This document shows, in pieces, positions 15,632-24,143 of a stretch of DNA of 64,000 nt; position 1 is the first letter of the stretch, and every line of letters begins with the position of its first letter. A program made the translations under genes and the position numbers. Under the pieces are notes generated by a model. It ran no database searches, was not told where the DNA came from, and was given only the letters and a program-made list of their open reading frames with translations. Source of the stretch: Bradyrhizobium sp. CCBAU 51765 (GTDB taxonomy: Bacteria > Pseudomonadota > Alphaproteobacteria > Rhizobiales > Xanthobacteraceae). The DNA is taken from assembly GCF_015291725.1 (NCBI RefSeq), contig NZ_CP030038.1, forward strand, positions 4,081,001 through 4,145,000, read 5' to 3'.

Positions 15632-16123
15632 TCAGACCTTCGGCGTCCACCATCTCGTAAAGGATGCGAGTCGCGACCGCCTGATTTCTACCACCAAAGC
15701 GCTTCCGGCATGTTGCGCCGCCGCGGCGGTCGACTGAGATGGGGCGCGATTGTGCACACCAAAATCACCGCCAGTCGCCTGTCTGACAAAGCTGCTTTCG
15801 AGGTCAACCAAGCGCTCGTCAGCAAGACCGAGGACGAACTTGCTGAGCGTGACGCGCATCGTCGCGATCCTGACCAGCCCTGAACTTATGCGAGCCTGCA
15901 AGACAGGTATTTTGGCGTCCGCCTGAGGCGTGATCCAGTACTCGCTGGCTAGATCAGCCAGTTTCGTGATCTCAGCACAAAGATCATCGATTCTTTTCTC
16001 GGCATGATCGAGACTCGCCTTCCAGCGGCTCACCCATATGCCGCTGAGAAGAGCCGAGAGTATTGCAGGGAGTATGATCTTCGTAACATCGAAGATCAGC
16101 GAGGGTTCGCTAGTTGCGCTAAT
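15632..16123 (-). CDS. Membrane-anchored coiled-coil protein, third gene of the GHKL/STAS operon
   Basis: A conventional start (GTG 16033) would remove a clear membrane helix. The frame is open upstream to an ATT at 16123 that overlaps the TAG of the preceding gene (ATTAG). It encodes about 30 extra residues with KIILPAILSALLSGIWVSRW, a transmembrane helix. After it come a charged coiled coil (ASLDHAEKRIDDLCAEITKLADLASEYW) and a helical domain to about residue 110. The anchor-plus-coiled-coil layout is common in rhizobial orphan proteins. The ATT start is inferred. The C-terminal 40 residues look poorly ordered. Confidence 0.55.
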   Translation of the reverse strand: MSATSEPSLIFDVTKIILPAILSALLSGIWVSRWKASLDHAEKRIDDLCAEITKLADLASEYWITPQADAKIPVLQARISSGLVRIATMRVTLSKFVLGLADERLVDLESSFVRQATGGDFGVHNRAPSQSTAAAAQHAGSALVVEIRRSRLASFTRWWTPKV

Positions 16124-16469
16124 GGGCGGCGGCCTTTAGGGCGTCGCGCAAATACGACTTCGCATCCTTGACGAAGCTAGCGTAAATCGGATCATTGGAT
16201 CGGAGCTCTAAGTGGTCCGTAATTTCCCTCGGGGAAAAAAGCCCGGTCCGAACAAGGCCGCCAAAGGCTTCCTCAAGAAACGAAGACGAGTAGCTGAAGG
16301 CTCCGTCGAGGTCGACAACTAGCTTCTGCTTTTTCGAAATGGCATCGCGGAGTGCAGGCGCCAAAACCTGATCGCGGAATCGCTCGCCATTGAACGGCCC
16401 GTCCGCAGGGTAGCGGCCGGCCGGGGAGGCGGAATAATCGTTCGCGATGGACAGCATCTTGTCACTCAT
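16119..16469 (-). CDS. STAS-like protein (DUF4325)
   Basis: A 116-residue protein containing GPFNGERFRDQVLAPALRDA, then KLVVDLDGAFSYSSSFLEEAFGGLVR. The VDLDG...SSFLEEAFGGL signature is that of DUF4325 STAS-like proteins. The tandem serines occupy the place where anti-anti-sigma factors are phosphorylated. It overlaps the upstream ATPase gene by 4 bases (ATGA). By analogy with partner-switching modules it may bind, or be phosphorylated by, the GHKL protein; this is inference. Confidence 0.75.
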   Translation of the reverse strand: MSDKMLSIANDYSASPAGRYPADGPFNGERFRDQVLAPALRDAISKKQKLVVDLDGAFSYSSSFLEEAFGGLVRTGLFSPREITDHLELRSNDPIYASFVKDAKSYLRDALKAAAH

Positions 16470-17578
16470 GGCTGAGCCTGATGGAGCAAAGCTTCCAGCT
16501 CCAGGTAGGTTCCCAAAAATGGGACGGCGTGCGTTTGTATCAGCTTGGAACCGTCGGCGCTATACGTGTAATCGCCGCACCGGCTCACGATCCTGAGACG
16601 CCCTTCCGGGCAACCTCGGATGATTTCGAGGATCTTAGGTAGGCCCTTTCCCCGAAAACTCAATCCCGTGGACGTGGCTAAGGTCATCGCAAGTTCGATA
16701 GCTTGGCCATCGTTAGCGGGATCTTGAGGGTCGAAGTTCAGTGAGAAATCGGACAGGAATTTCTCGATGATTTGGTTAAGGCCCCACTTCATCGGAAGCG
16801 CCCTCGGTATAGAGATGCCTTGATCCAAGATTGCCAAAGTGAGCTTGCCTGAGGCTTGGTCAACGGCACCCGTAAACCACCATTTTGGCACTGAGAAGGG
16901 ATTGGCGGTCGGGTAAGCGTGGCTGCGTACATTTTCAACTGCATCCGTAACGGCGCTCGCGAGTTGCAATCTAAGCCCAGGGTCGCCGCCCATGCGATCA
17001 AACAACCGCCGGATCGCTTCATTAACAGGCGCCATATTGACTTCACTGCCGCTGACCATCTTCTCGATCATCAGCCCGCCGGTGCTCGCCGGCACGTCGA
17101 CCCGCAGGCGTAGAAGATCGAAAAAACCGAGCTCCGCCAATGTTCCCTTTACGGAGGCGTCCCACTTATGAAGGTCGATCGTTGCGGGCGGATTTCCGGT
17201 GACCGAGCTGATGCGGTCGTATTCCGCAGCAAGCATCAGAGCTGCACCAGCGGATATGTGTTTGAGCGTGGTGAAGTCTCTGGAATTGCGGACCCAGCCG
17301 ATCCTGGAACTCCTTGATTTGGTGGGCTGCTTGAGGGCTCCCGTGACGCGGCGCGACGTCCGAACACGCAACTCGGAGAGCATCCCGATCGTGTCGAGGT
17401 AGTTAGTATCCAAGCACATGACGGCTGGGATCTTGCCCACCCGATCGAGCCGCACGAGGCGCGTAGCGGTGGCAGTCGAAATCAGGTGCAGCGCCCCACT
17501 CGACCCCGGCCGGCGTTTCATGCCTTTTGTGGCTCGGTAAATCAGCCACCGATGGTAACGCGGGGTCAGCCGTCTCAC
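16466..17578 (-). CDS. GHKL-ATPase-like signalling protein
   Basis: A 370-residue protein starting at GTG 17578 (ATG 17521 possible). Residues 1-165 hold an alpha/beta region with a STAS-like feel (HISAGAALMLAAEYDR, LAELGFFDLLRL). Residues about 185-345 carry GHKL ATPase motifs: N-box AVTDAVENVRSH with E215 and N216, G1-like LAILDQGISIP with D252 and G254, and a G2-like RGKGLPKI at 309-316. This is the nucleotide fold of histidine kinases and anti-sigma kinases. No phospho-accepting His domain is evident. It is the first gene of a tightly overlapping operon with the STAS-like and membrane genes and lies next to a tRNA. Confidence 0.7.
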   Translation of the reverse strand: MRRLTPRYHRWLIYRATKGMKRRPGSSGALHLISTATATRLVRLDRVGKIPAVMCLDTNYLDTIGMLSELRVRTSRRVTGALKQPTKSRSSRIGWVRNSRDFTTLKHISAGAALMLAAEYDRISSVTGNPPATIDLHKWDASVKGTLAELGFFDLLRLRVDVPASTGGLMIEKMVSGSEVNMAPVNEAIRRLFDRMGGDPGLRLQLASAVTDAVENVRSHAYPTANPFSVPKWWFTGAVDQASGKLTLAILDQGISIPRALPMKWGLNQIIEKFLSDFSLNFDPQDPANDGQAIELAMTLATSTGLSFRGKGLPKILEIIRGCPEGRLRIVSRCGDYTYSADGSKLIQTHAVPFLGTYLELEALLHQAQP

Positions 17579-17981
17579 GGATGCACGCCAATTGGTCCAC
17601 GGGGCCCCCGACGGAGCCGATCAAAATTCTCGAAGCACTCGATTCGCGCGCCGCGTTGTACCGACGAGGGCGTAACGCCAAGTGGGCAAATCGGAGCGTG
17701 GGGGGGGGGAAGCCTTTGGGAAGATCCGACTCGGCCTATCGGCAAGGTTGCGGCGGGTGTTAGCTTCACGCGTTAGCGGGAGTCAATTGGCGGTTGGAAG
17801 GGCTACAGCTTTGAACGATCAGCACGACGTCGACGAACTCGCTGTCGCGTCGGCAGCGCACTCCCATCTCCAAGCTCAATGCTCGTCGACAGGGATTGCG
17901 GACACAGTGCTGACACGGACCCGGAGGCCATTTGGAGGGTCATCCGCGTGCCAGGCAACATATTGAAGAATTTGTGGTTTT
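17579..17981. other. Non-coding stretch at island/tRNA junction
   Basis: No gene is supported. It contains the upstream region of the GHKL operon and a run of ten G at 17700-17709. Its right end abuts the tRNA 3' end, where an integrase gene or attachment-site repeat would be expected. Neither could be recognised. Confidence 0.4.
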
Positions 17982-18057
17982 TGGTGAGCGCGCTGGGGCT
18001 CGAACCCAGGACCCCGTGATTAAAAGTCACGTGCTCTACCGGCTGAGCTACGCGCTC
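17982..18057 (-). tRNA. tRNA-Lys (anticodon UUU)
   Basis: On the minus strand the acceptor stem GAGCGCG (18057-18051) pairs with CGCGCTC (17992-17986), followed by discriminator A and an encoded CCA (17984-17982). The D arm carries AGCTCAGCCGGTAGAGC. The anticodon loop is CTTTTAA, giving UUU. The T arm has GGTTCGAGCC. All arms fold normally. Its 3' end faces the accessory region, the usual orientation for a tRNA used as an integration target. Confidence 0.95.
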
Positions 18058-18352
18058 CCATGGCCGCTGATGGCTTCGACAGAGATCGCCATCGTGCTCG
18101 GACATTCGAGAAGCATGTCTTGCCGCTGCGCTCTTAAGCTTGCGTCGCGGGGAAAAACCGGCTGTTTCCGGATCATGCTCTCGGCCCGCGCTGTGTAGGG
18201 GGAGTGGCCGCGGAGGTCAATAGTGCGGGTGGTTGCCGAAGTTCATGGCAGGAGCGAGGATTCGCTCGCTGCTTCCGCTGGTTAGGCCGGGAATCTCAAC
18301 CTGATTGGCGGGCCGCCATCCACGCCGAACAGCGAGGATGGCCTCCTGCCTG

Positions 18353-21019
18353 TCAGTTCGTCTCGCGCCGCACCTCGCTCGGCACGGTTTGCGGCGCGCC
18401 GACGGGGGGCAGGGCGACCGGGCGGAGGCCGATCAGCTCGGCGGTGCGGATCGCGCTGTCGCGCCAGAACTGGAACGAGTTGATGCGGCTGAGCTCGAGG
18501 ATGGCGATGGCGACCGCGGCGAGGAACGGCAGGCTCTGCAGCACCAGCACGCCGGCGAAGATGTAGATCTCGGTGATCTGCCGGAAGCTGTTGGAGGCGA
18601 CCAGCACGCCGGCGCCGATCAGGAGCAGGGAGCCGATCACGGCTTCCCAGAATGCCTGGAACTCGATCGACATCCTGCTGAGGCCGCCCTTGGAGGTGCG
18701 GGCGAATGCGATGTGCTCGGTGATCAGGCCCTGCGCCACCGCGCGCGACACCGTCCACTGCACGCTCATCGCCGCGATCATCGCGCCCAGCATCTGGCCC
18801 GGCTTGATCGCGACGCGGGCGCGGTACATCGACAGGAAGTGCGCCAGCGAGACGACGAAGGCGCCGATGATCGGCAGCGTCAGGATCTTGTCGGGAATGG
18901 CGATGTCGGCAAAGGCGACGATCGGCACCCAGACGAGGTTGAGCAGCGCCACGACCACGCCGAGGCTTTCCGCGCCCAGCCAGTTCAGCCAGCCGAGGCC
19001 ATATTCCCGCTTCTGGTCGGGCGTCAGCCGGCTCGCACCGGGCAGGAAGCGGCGCCAGTGCTTCTTGACGATCTGGAGGCCGCCATAGGCCCAGCGGTGC
19101 CGCTGCTTCTTGAAGGCCTCGTAGGTATCGGGCAGCAGGCCTGCGCCGTAGCGCGTGTTGGTGTAGTGGGTGACCCAGCCGAGCTCCTGGATCGCAAGGC
19201 CGAGATCGGAGTCCTCGCAGATCGTGTCGCTCGACCAGCCACCGGCCATGTCCATCGCGGCGCGGCGGATCAGGCACATCGTGCCGTGCACGATGATGGC
19301 GTTGGCCTCGTTGCGCTGGACCATGCCGATGTCGAAGAAGCCGGCATATTCGCCGTTCATGATGTAGTGCATGATCGACAGGTCGCCGTCGCGATGCTCC
19401 TGCGGCGCCTGCACGAGGCCGACGCGCGGATCGGCGAAGGCCGGCACGAGATCCCTAAGCCAGTCGGCCTCGACGACATAGTCGGCATCGAGGATGCCGA
19501 TGATCTCGGCATCGGCGGCGGTGCGGTCCATCGCGATGCGCAGCGCGCCGGCCTTGAAGCCCTGCACCTTCTCGGCGTTGATGAACTTGAAGCGTTCACC
19601 GAGCGCGCGACAATGGTCCTGGATCGGCTGCCAGAAGGCGGGATCCGGCGTGTTGTTGATGATGACCACGCATTCGTAGTTCGGATAGTTCAGCCGCGAC
19701 AGCGCATCCAGCGTCTGCTTAAGCATGTCGACCGGCTCGAAGTACGCCGGGATATGGATCGAGACCTTCGGATAATAACTCTCCGGCACGTTCTCGACCG
19801 GCTTGCTCTTGGTGAGAAGCCGCTGCGGCGGCCGGCCGAAGGCGACCGCGGCGATCTCGTCGATGCGCGCCATCGCGATGAGAACAAGGGGAACAAGGAG
19901 GATCATGCCGAGCGTCAGCGCGAAGGCCGAGCCAAAGATGAAGTAGTGGCTATTCCAGAAGGCGAACACGGTCGCGGCCCAGGCGCCGACGCCGTTGGCG
20001 GTCGCCGAGAGCAGGAAGGCCTGCTTCGCGGTCGCTTTCTGGATCCGCAGGATCGGCAGCGACAGCAGGATGCCGACCAGCAGCGCGATGCCCATCAGCT
20101 TCCAATAGTCGGGATTCTCCACCGGGCCGGTCCAGGCGAATTTCGGCTCGCGGCTGGCGTTGAGGATGCCCCAGTACGGACCGACGCCGCCTTCGAAGAA
20201 CTTCCAGGGCTGATCGATGGCTTCGACGATGTTGTATTCCATACCGATGGCCTCGGCACGGGTGACGAAGTCGCGCAGGATCAGCGCCTGCTGGAACGGA
20301 CCCGGGTCGGCGTTGCGCAGATTGTAGCCCTGGCTCGGCCAGCCGAACTCGGCGATCACGATGCGCTTGCCGGGGAACAGGTTGCGCAGCAGGTTGTAGC
20401 GGTCGACGGCCTGGTCCACCGCCTGGTCCGAGCGGAAGTTTTCCCAGTAGGGCAGCACGTGGGCGGCGATGAAATCGACGTTGGAGGCAAGGTCGGGATT
20501 GTCGCGCCAGATGTTCCAGATCTCGCCGGTGGTCACGGGCACGCGGACCGCGCCCTTCACCTTCTTGATCATGTCGATGAGGTCTTCGACCTTCTGCTCG
20601 CCGCGATAGATCACCTCGTTGCCGACGACGACGCCGACGACGTTGCTGTTCTTGCGGGCGAGCTCGATCGCGGCCTTGATCTCGCGCTCGTTGCGATCCT
20701 TGTCCTTGTCGATCCAGGCGCCGACGGTGACCTTGAGGCCGAACTCGGCCGCGATCGGCGGCACCAGTTCCACGCCGCCCGTGGACGAATAGAGGCGGAT
20801 CGCGCGCGTCATGGTCGACAGCGTCTTCAAGTCGGCGCGGATTTTCTCGACGGTCGGAATGTTGTCGATGTCGGGGTGCGCCGAGCCTTCGAACGGCGCG
20901 TAGGAAACGCTCGGTAGCAGGCCCTTGAAGTCAGGCGCGGGTTCCTTGTCGCGCAAGACCCCCCAGACTCCTGCATGGAGCATAGACACGAGCAACAGAA
21001 CGGCGGCGACAACGCGCAT
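18353..21019 (-). CDS. ndvB: Cyclic beta-glucan synthase NdvB (GH17 + GT2)
   Basis: An 888-residue inner-membrane protein. Residues 1-20 form a membrane helix and about 30-300 a periplasmic GH17 domain with GNE (E135, acid) and AEFGW (E224, nucleophile). Membrane helices lie near 308-390, and a GT2 domain spans about 415-680 with DAD 511-513, CEDSD (E602, D603) and QRHRW 639-643. Several C-terminal helices follow. This fusion of a glucan transferase and a processive glucosyltransferase fits Bradyrhizobium NdvB, which makes the beta-1,3 backbone of cyclic beta-(1,3)(1,6)-glucans needed for osmoadaptation and nodule infection. ndvD lies upstream on the same strand and ndvC diverges. Confidence 0.85.
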   Translation of the reverse strand: MRVVAAVLLLVSMLHAGVWGVLRDKEPAPDFKGLLPSVSYAPFEGSAHPDIDNIPTVEKIRADLKTLSTMTRAIRLYSSTGGVELVPPIAAEFGLKVTVGAWIDKDKDRNEREIKAAIELARKNSNVVGVVVGNEVIYRGEQKVEDLIDMIKKVKGAVRVPVTTGEIWNIWRDNPDLASNVDFIAAHVLPYWENFRSDQAVDQAVDRYNLLRNLFPGKRIVIAEFGWPSQGYNLRNADPGPFQQALILRDFVTRAEAIGMEYNIVEAIDQPWKFFEGGVGPYWGILNASREPKFAWTGPVENPDYWKLMGIALLVGILLSLPILRIQKATAKQAFLLSATANGVGAWAATVFAFWNSHYFIFGSAFALTLGMILLVPLVLIAMARIDEIAAVAFGRPPQRLLTKSKPVENVPESYYPKVSIHIPAYFEPVDMLKQTLDALSRLNYPNYECVVIINNTPDPAFWQPIQDHCRALGERFKFINAEKVQGFKAGALRIAMDRTAADAEIIGILDADYVVEADWLRDLVPAFADPRVGLVQAPQEHRDGDLSIMHYIMNGEYAGFFDIGMVQRNEANAIIVHGTMCLIRRAAMDMAGGWSSDTICEDSDLGLAIQELGWVTHYTNTRYGAGLLPDTYEAFKKQRHRWAYGGLQIVKKHWRRFLPGASRLTPDQKREYGLGWLNWLGAESLGVVVALLNLVWVPIVAFADIAIPDKILTLPIIGAFVVSLAHFLSMYRARVAIKPGQMLGAMIAAMSVQWTVSRAVAQGLITEHIAFARTSKGGLSRMSIEFQAFWEAVIGSLLLIGAGVLVASNSFRQITEIYIFAGVLVLQSLPFLAAVAIAILELSRINSFQFWRDSAIRTAELIGLRPVALPPVGAPQTVPSEVRRETN

Positions 21020-21230
21020 CGCGGCTAAACCAAAAGGGGCTGAGGTGGCAGGGAAGCGGATCCGACCCCTAGATCCGACCGAGTCCGCGGCAAAGGGAGC
21101 ATACCTCTGCCGCGCGGTTTCACAACTGTCATGGCCTCATGTCCTTATGAGGGCATGCCTTTTGGGATGCGTGGCAGTGCCAACCGTCTCTATCGCCGAT
21201 CGTTCCTGAACGGCAGCTGAAACGATCGCG

Positions 21231-21818
21231 CTATTTCGAGGGGGCCGGGGACGGGCTTGCCGCAGGCGAGGGGCTCGCGGCCGGCTGGGGTGCCGGGGAG
21301 TTGCCTGCGGCCGGCGCTGCCGGGGAGGCCGCGGCCGCCTGCTGCGGCTGCGCGTTCGGGTTGATCCAGCACGCGTGCACACGGCTGTCCAGGGTCTCGG
21401 CCACCTTCGGATCGATCTGGCCACCGAACCGGGTCAGGCAGCGGAACGCGGCCTGGATGTGGCCGCCGGGACAGCCGAAGCGGTCGTAGAGGTCGAGATG
21501 GCGGAACGCGGTATCGAGGTCGTCCCGCCACATCAGCCGCACCACGCGCCGGCCGAGCCAGACGCATTCGGGGTTGCCGGCCGGGCCGTTGATGACCTGC
21601 GCCGCTTCCGCGAACTCGTCGGTGCGGCGCTGATTCTGGGCTGCGTCCTTGGCGGCGTCGGCGGGCTGGGCGGCCGCCTTGCCCTGGTCAGGGGCCGGCG
21701 TGCCGCTCTGGGCGGAGGCGCCGCCGACACCGATCAGAGCGAGCAAGGAGGAGACGGCCAAGGTGGCGGCGAACTGCCGCAGGACCGCATTTCGTAACTC
21801 GAACACCCGTTGCCGCAT
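21231..21818 (-). CDS. ndvD: Periplasmic beta-(1,3)(1,6)-glucan biosynthesis protein (NdvD-like)
   Basis: A 195-residue protein located between ndvB and ndvC. It has a signal peptide ending GGASA/QS (about residue 36) and an Ala/Gln/Asp linker. A compact domain with four cysteines (PECVWLGRRVVRLMWRDD, RFGCPGGHIQAAFRCLTRF, HACWINP) is followed by a Pro/Ala/Ser-rich tail. Position matches the third glucan gene, ndvD, described in Bradyrhizobium japonicum, although that protein was reported as somewhat larger. Its biochemical role is unknown; it may assist glucan assembly in the periplasm. It lies 211 bases upstream of ndvB and probably shares its transcript. Confidence 0.65.
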   Translation of the reverse strand: MRQRVFELRNAVLRQFAATLAVSSLLALIGVGGASAQSGTPAPDQGKAAAQPADAAKDAAQNQRRTDEFAEAAQVINGPAGNPECVWLGRRVVRLMWRDDLDTAFRHLDLYDRFGCPGGHIQAAFRCLTRFGGQIDPKVAETLDSRVHACWINPNAQPQQAAAASPAAPAAGNSPAPQPAASPSPAASPSPAPSK

Positions 21819-22091
21819 GAATTCCCCAATATATCCGCTAACCGTCCGCGCCGAGACCTCGCGGACGCGCTAGCTGATGGCGTCCAAATGGGTCTCCAAT
21901 GCGGCGGAAAATTCCCGTCGAATCCCATGACCTGTATTTCGAATTTTGTCCAGCAAAGTCACGATCCTAGCGCACGGTTGAAGGGCCGCAGCCAAATTCC
22001 GCAGGGTGAGGAGCGGGTCGGTCGCCTGTTACCCCTTGGCAGAAGGCGTGCGAGCAGGTAATCGACGGACCCTTCGCGGAGGACGGAACCG

Positions 22092-23708
22092 ATTTCTCTT
22101 CGTACGCCACTGGCGCTTCTGCTCGTTTCATTGGGTGCGATCGCTGCCGTGTGGTGGTGGCTTGCCACGCCGATCACGCTCGCGCGCGCCCCGATCGACC
22201 CCGCCGACAAGGTCCAGTGCGTCTCCTACGCGCCGTTCCGCGGCGAGCAGTCGCCGCTGGACGCATGGACCCATATCGAGGCCGACCAGATCGAGCAGGA
22301 CCTGCGCCAGCTCAGGCAGATCACCGACTGCATTCGTACCTATTCGATGGAAAACGGGCTCGATCAGGTGCCGGCGGTTGCCGCCAAGGTCGGCGGGCTG
22401 AAAGTGCTCCAGGGCATCTGGCTCTCCAGCAACCGCACCAAGAATTTCGAGCAGGCCGCGCTCGCCGTTCGCCTCACCAAGGAATTCCCCGACATCATCA
22501 GCGCGGTGATCGTCGGCAACGAGGTGCTGCTGCGCGGCGAGATGACGACGGCGGACCTCATCTCGATCATCCGCTCGGTGAAGGCGCAGGTCAGCGTGCC
22601 CGTCACCTATGCCGATGTCTGGGAATACTGGCTGAAGAACCGCGAGGTCTATGACGCCGTCGACTTCGTCACGATCCACATCCTGCCCTATTGGGAGGAT
22701 TTCCCCGTCAGGGCGAAATTCGCTGCCGCCCATGTCGAGCAGATCCGCGAGCGCATGGTGGTGGCGTTTCCCGGCAAGGAGATCCTGATCGGCGAAACCG
22801 GCTGGCCGAGCGCGGGCCGCATGCGCGATGGCGCGTTGCCGTCACGCACCAACCAGGCGCGCGTCGTTTCGGAAATCCTCGGCCTTGCCAAGGCGCAGAA
22901 GTTCCGCGTCAATCTGATCGAGTCCTACGACCAGCCGTGGAAGCGCAAACTGGAAGGCACCGTCGGCGGCTATTGGGGCCTGTATGATTCGGTGCGACGA
23001 AACCTGAAATATCCGCCGGGACAGCCGATCAGCAATTTCCCGTACTGGAAATGGTACATGGGCGCGGGCATGGGCCTCAGCGTGCTGGTGTTCGCCGTCG
23101 CGCTCATCACGCTGCGCCGGCGGCCGTGGACGCCGCGCTTCTCGGCCTGGCTCGGCGTCGGCATCTCGGCGACGACGGCGGGCAGCCTGCTCGGTATCGG
23201 CATCGACAAGATGTACTACGAGAGCTACGGCATCGGCGGCTGGCTGCTGTGGGGCGCGCTGCTGCTCGCCGGCATCCTGTCGCCGATCTTCTGCGCGCAG
23301 GCGATGGTGATCGGCCGCAGCCTTCCGACCTTCCTCGATCTGCTCGGCCCGCGCGAGGGCCGGAAATGGTCGAAGCTCACCGCCGTGCTCGGCCTGACGC
23401 TGGCGGTCACGGCCGTGATCGCGGCGCAGACCGCGCTCGGCTTCGTGTTCGACCCGCGCTACAAGGATTTTCCCTACGCCGCGCTGACGATGGCGGTGGT
23501 GCCGTTTGCGCTGCTGATGCTGAACCGGCCCCAGATCGGCCAGCGTCCGATCGCCGAAGCGGTGTTCGCGGGCGTGCTGACGCTTTCGGCCGCCTATGTG
23601 CTGGTCAACGAGGGCCGCGACAATTGGCAGTCGCTGTGGACCTGCGCGATCTATCTGTTGTTCGCCCTTACGCTGTGGCGGGCGCGGGCCGAGCAAACCC
23701 AAGAATGA
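22092..23708 (+). CDS. ndvC: Glucan beta-1,6-branching protein NdvC, probable ATT start
   Basis: The first conventional start in frame is TTG 22131, which lacks a ribosome site and cuts into the first membrane helix. The frame is open back to 22062. ATT 22092 lies 9 bases after GGAGG (22078-22082) and gives SLRTPLALLLVSLGAIAAVW as a complete N-terminal helix. The product then has a GH17 domain with GNEVLLRGE and GETGWPS (catalytic glutamates at about 144 and 235) and about seven membrane helices from residue 320. NdvC is needed for the beta-1,6 linkages of the cyclic glucan. It diverges from ndvD and ndvB. Confidence 0.8.
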   Translation: MSLRTPLALLLVSLGAIAAVWWWLATPITLARAPIDPADKVQCVSYAPFRGEQSPLDAWTHIEADQIEQDLRQLRQITDCIRTYSMENGLDQVPAVAAKVGGLKVLQGIWLSSNRTKNFEQAALAVRLTKEFPDIISAVIVGNEVLLRGEMTTADLISIIRSVKAQVSVPVTYADVWEYWLKNREVYDAVDFVTIHILPYWEDFPVRAKFAAAHVEQIRERMVVAFPGKEILIGETGWPSAGRMRDGALPSRTNQARVVSEILGLAKAQKFRVNLIESYDQPWKRKLEGTVGGYWGLYDSVRRNLKYPPGQPISNFPYWKWYMGAGMGLSVLVFAVALITLRRRPWTPRFSAWLGVGISATTAGSLLGIGIDKMYYESYGIGGWLLWGALLLAGILSPIFCAQAMVIGRSLPTFLDLLGPREGRKWSKLTAVLGLTLAVTAVIAAQTALGFVFDPRYKDFPYAALTMAVVPFALLMLNRPQIGQRPIAEAVFAGVLTLSAAYVLVNEGRDNWQSLWTCAIYLLFALTLWRARAEQTQE

Positions 23709-24048
23709 ACAGCCCGATCGCAAGGCCGGACAACACGACGTTGTAGAGCACGATGCCGAGGCCGGCGGCGACGATGCCGACGGTGAGCAGCACGATCGAC
23801 GGCCGCATCAGGTTCAGCGTCGCCACCACCAGCGCGACGATGCCGAACACCGAATTCTTGAACAGGACGGTCGCGACCGAACGCGCCTTGCAGATTGCGG
23901 TCTGCAGGCCGGCGTCGCAGGCAAGCGCGACCGTGGAGAGCTCGATGCCGAGATAGCGCAGGTAACTGGCATAGCCGACGGTGACGAAGCCGACGACGAT
24001 CAGGAACTGCACCTGGTAGGGCGTGAGGCGGAAAGGCTTTTTTGTCAT
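23668..24048 (-). CDS. Conserved-type membrane protein, four helices
   Basis: A 126-residue product with about four membrane segments (FLIVVGFVTVGYASYLRYLG, VFGIVALVVATLNLM, IVLLTVGIVAAGLGIVLY, LSGLAIGLFILGFA). Two cysteines in the first loop (ALACDAGLQTAICKARSVA) suggest a disulfide or metal site. Its 3' end overlaps the end of ndvC by 41 bases on the opposite strand. The length and Cys pair resemble small four-helix vitamin-K-epoxide-reductase or DsbB-like proteins, but the motif is not decisive. Confidence 0.7.
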   Translation of the reverse strand: MTKKPFRLTPYQVQFLIVVGFVTVGYASYLRYLGIELSTVALACDAGLQTAICKARSVATVLFKNSVFGIVALVVATLNLMRPSIVLLTVGIVAAGLGIVLYNVVLSGLAIGLFILGFARPAPATA

Positions 24049-24143
24049 GGGCGCAATATGATCGGGATGGCGCGGGCAGGCAACAGGGCAGGCGATGTTT
24101 CCGCTGGTCCGATCCGGGCGGACGTGTCCTGCCGACGCCCGGA

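Noticed and set aside
17700..17709. Run of ten G bases
   Set aside because: It could be a slippery phase-variation tract, but no reading frame crosses it.
18305..20917. 870-codon plus-strand open frame
   Set aside because: It is antisense to ndvB, rich in His/Arg/Asp as high-GC shadow frames are, and has no domain; ndvB on the other strand is clear.
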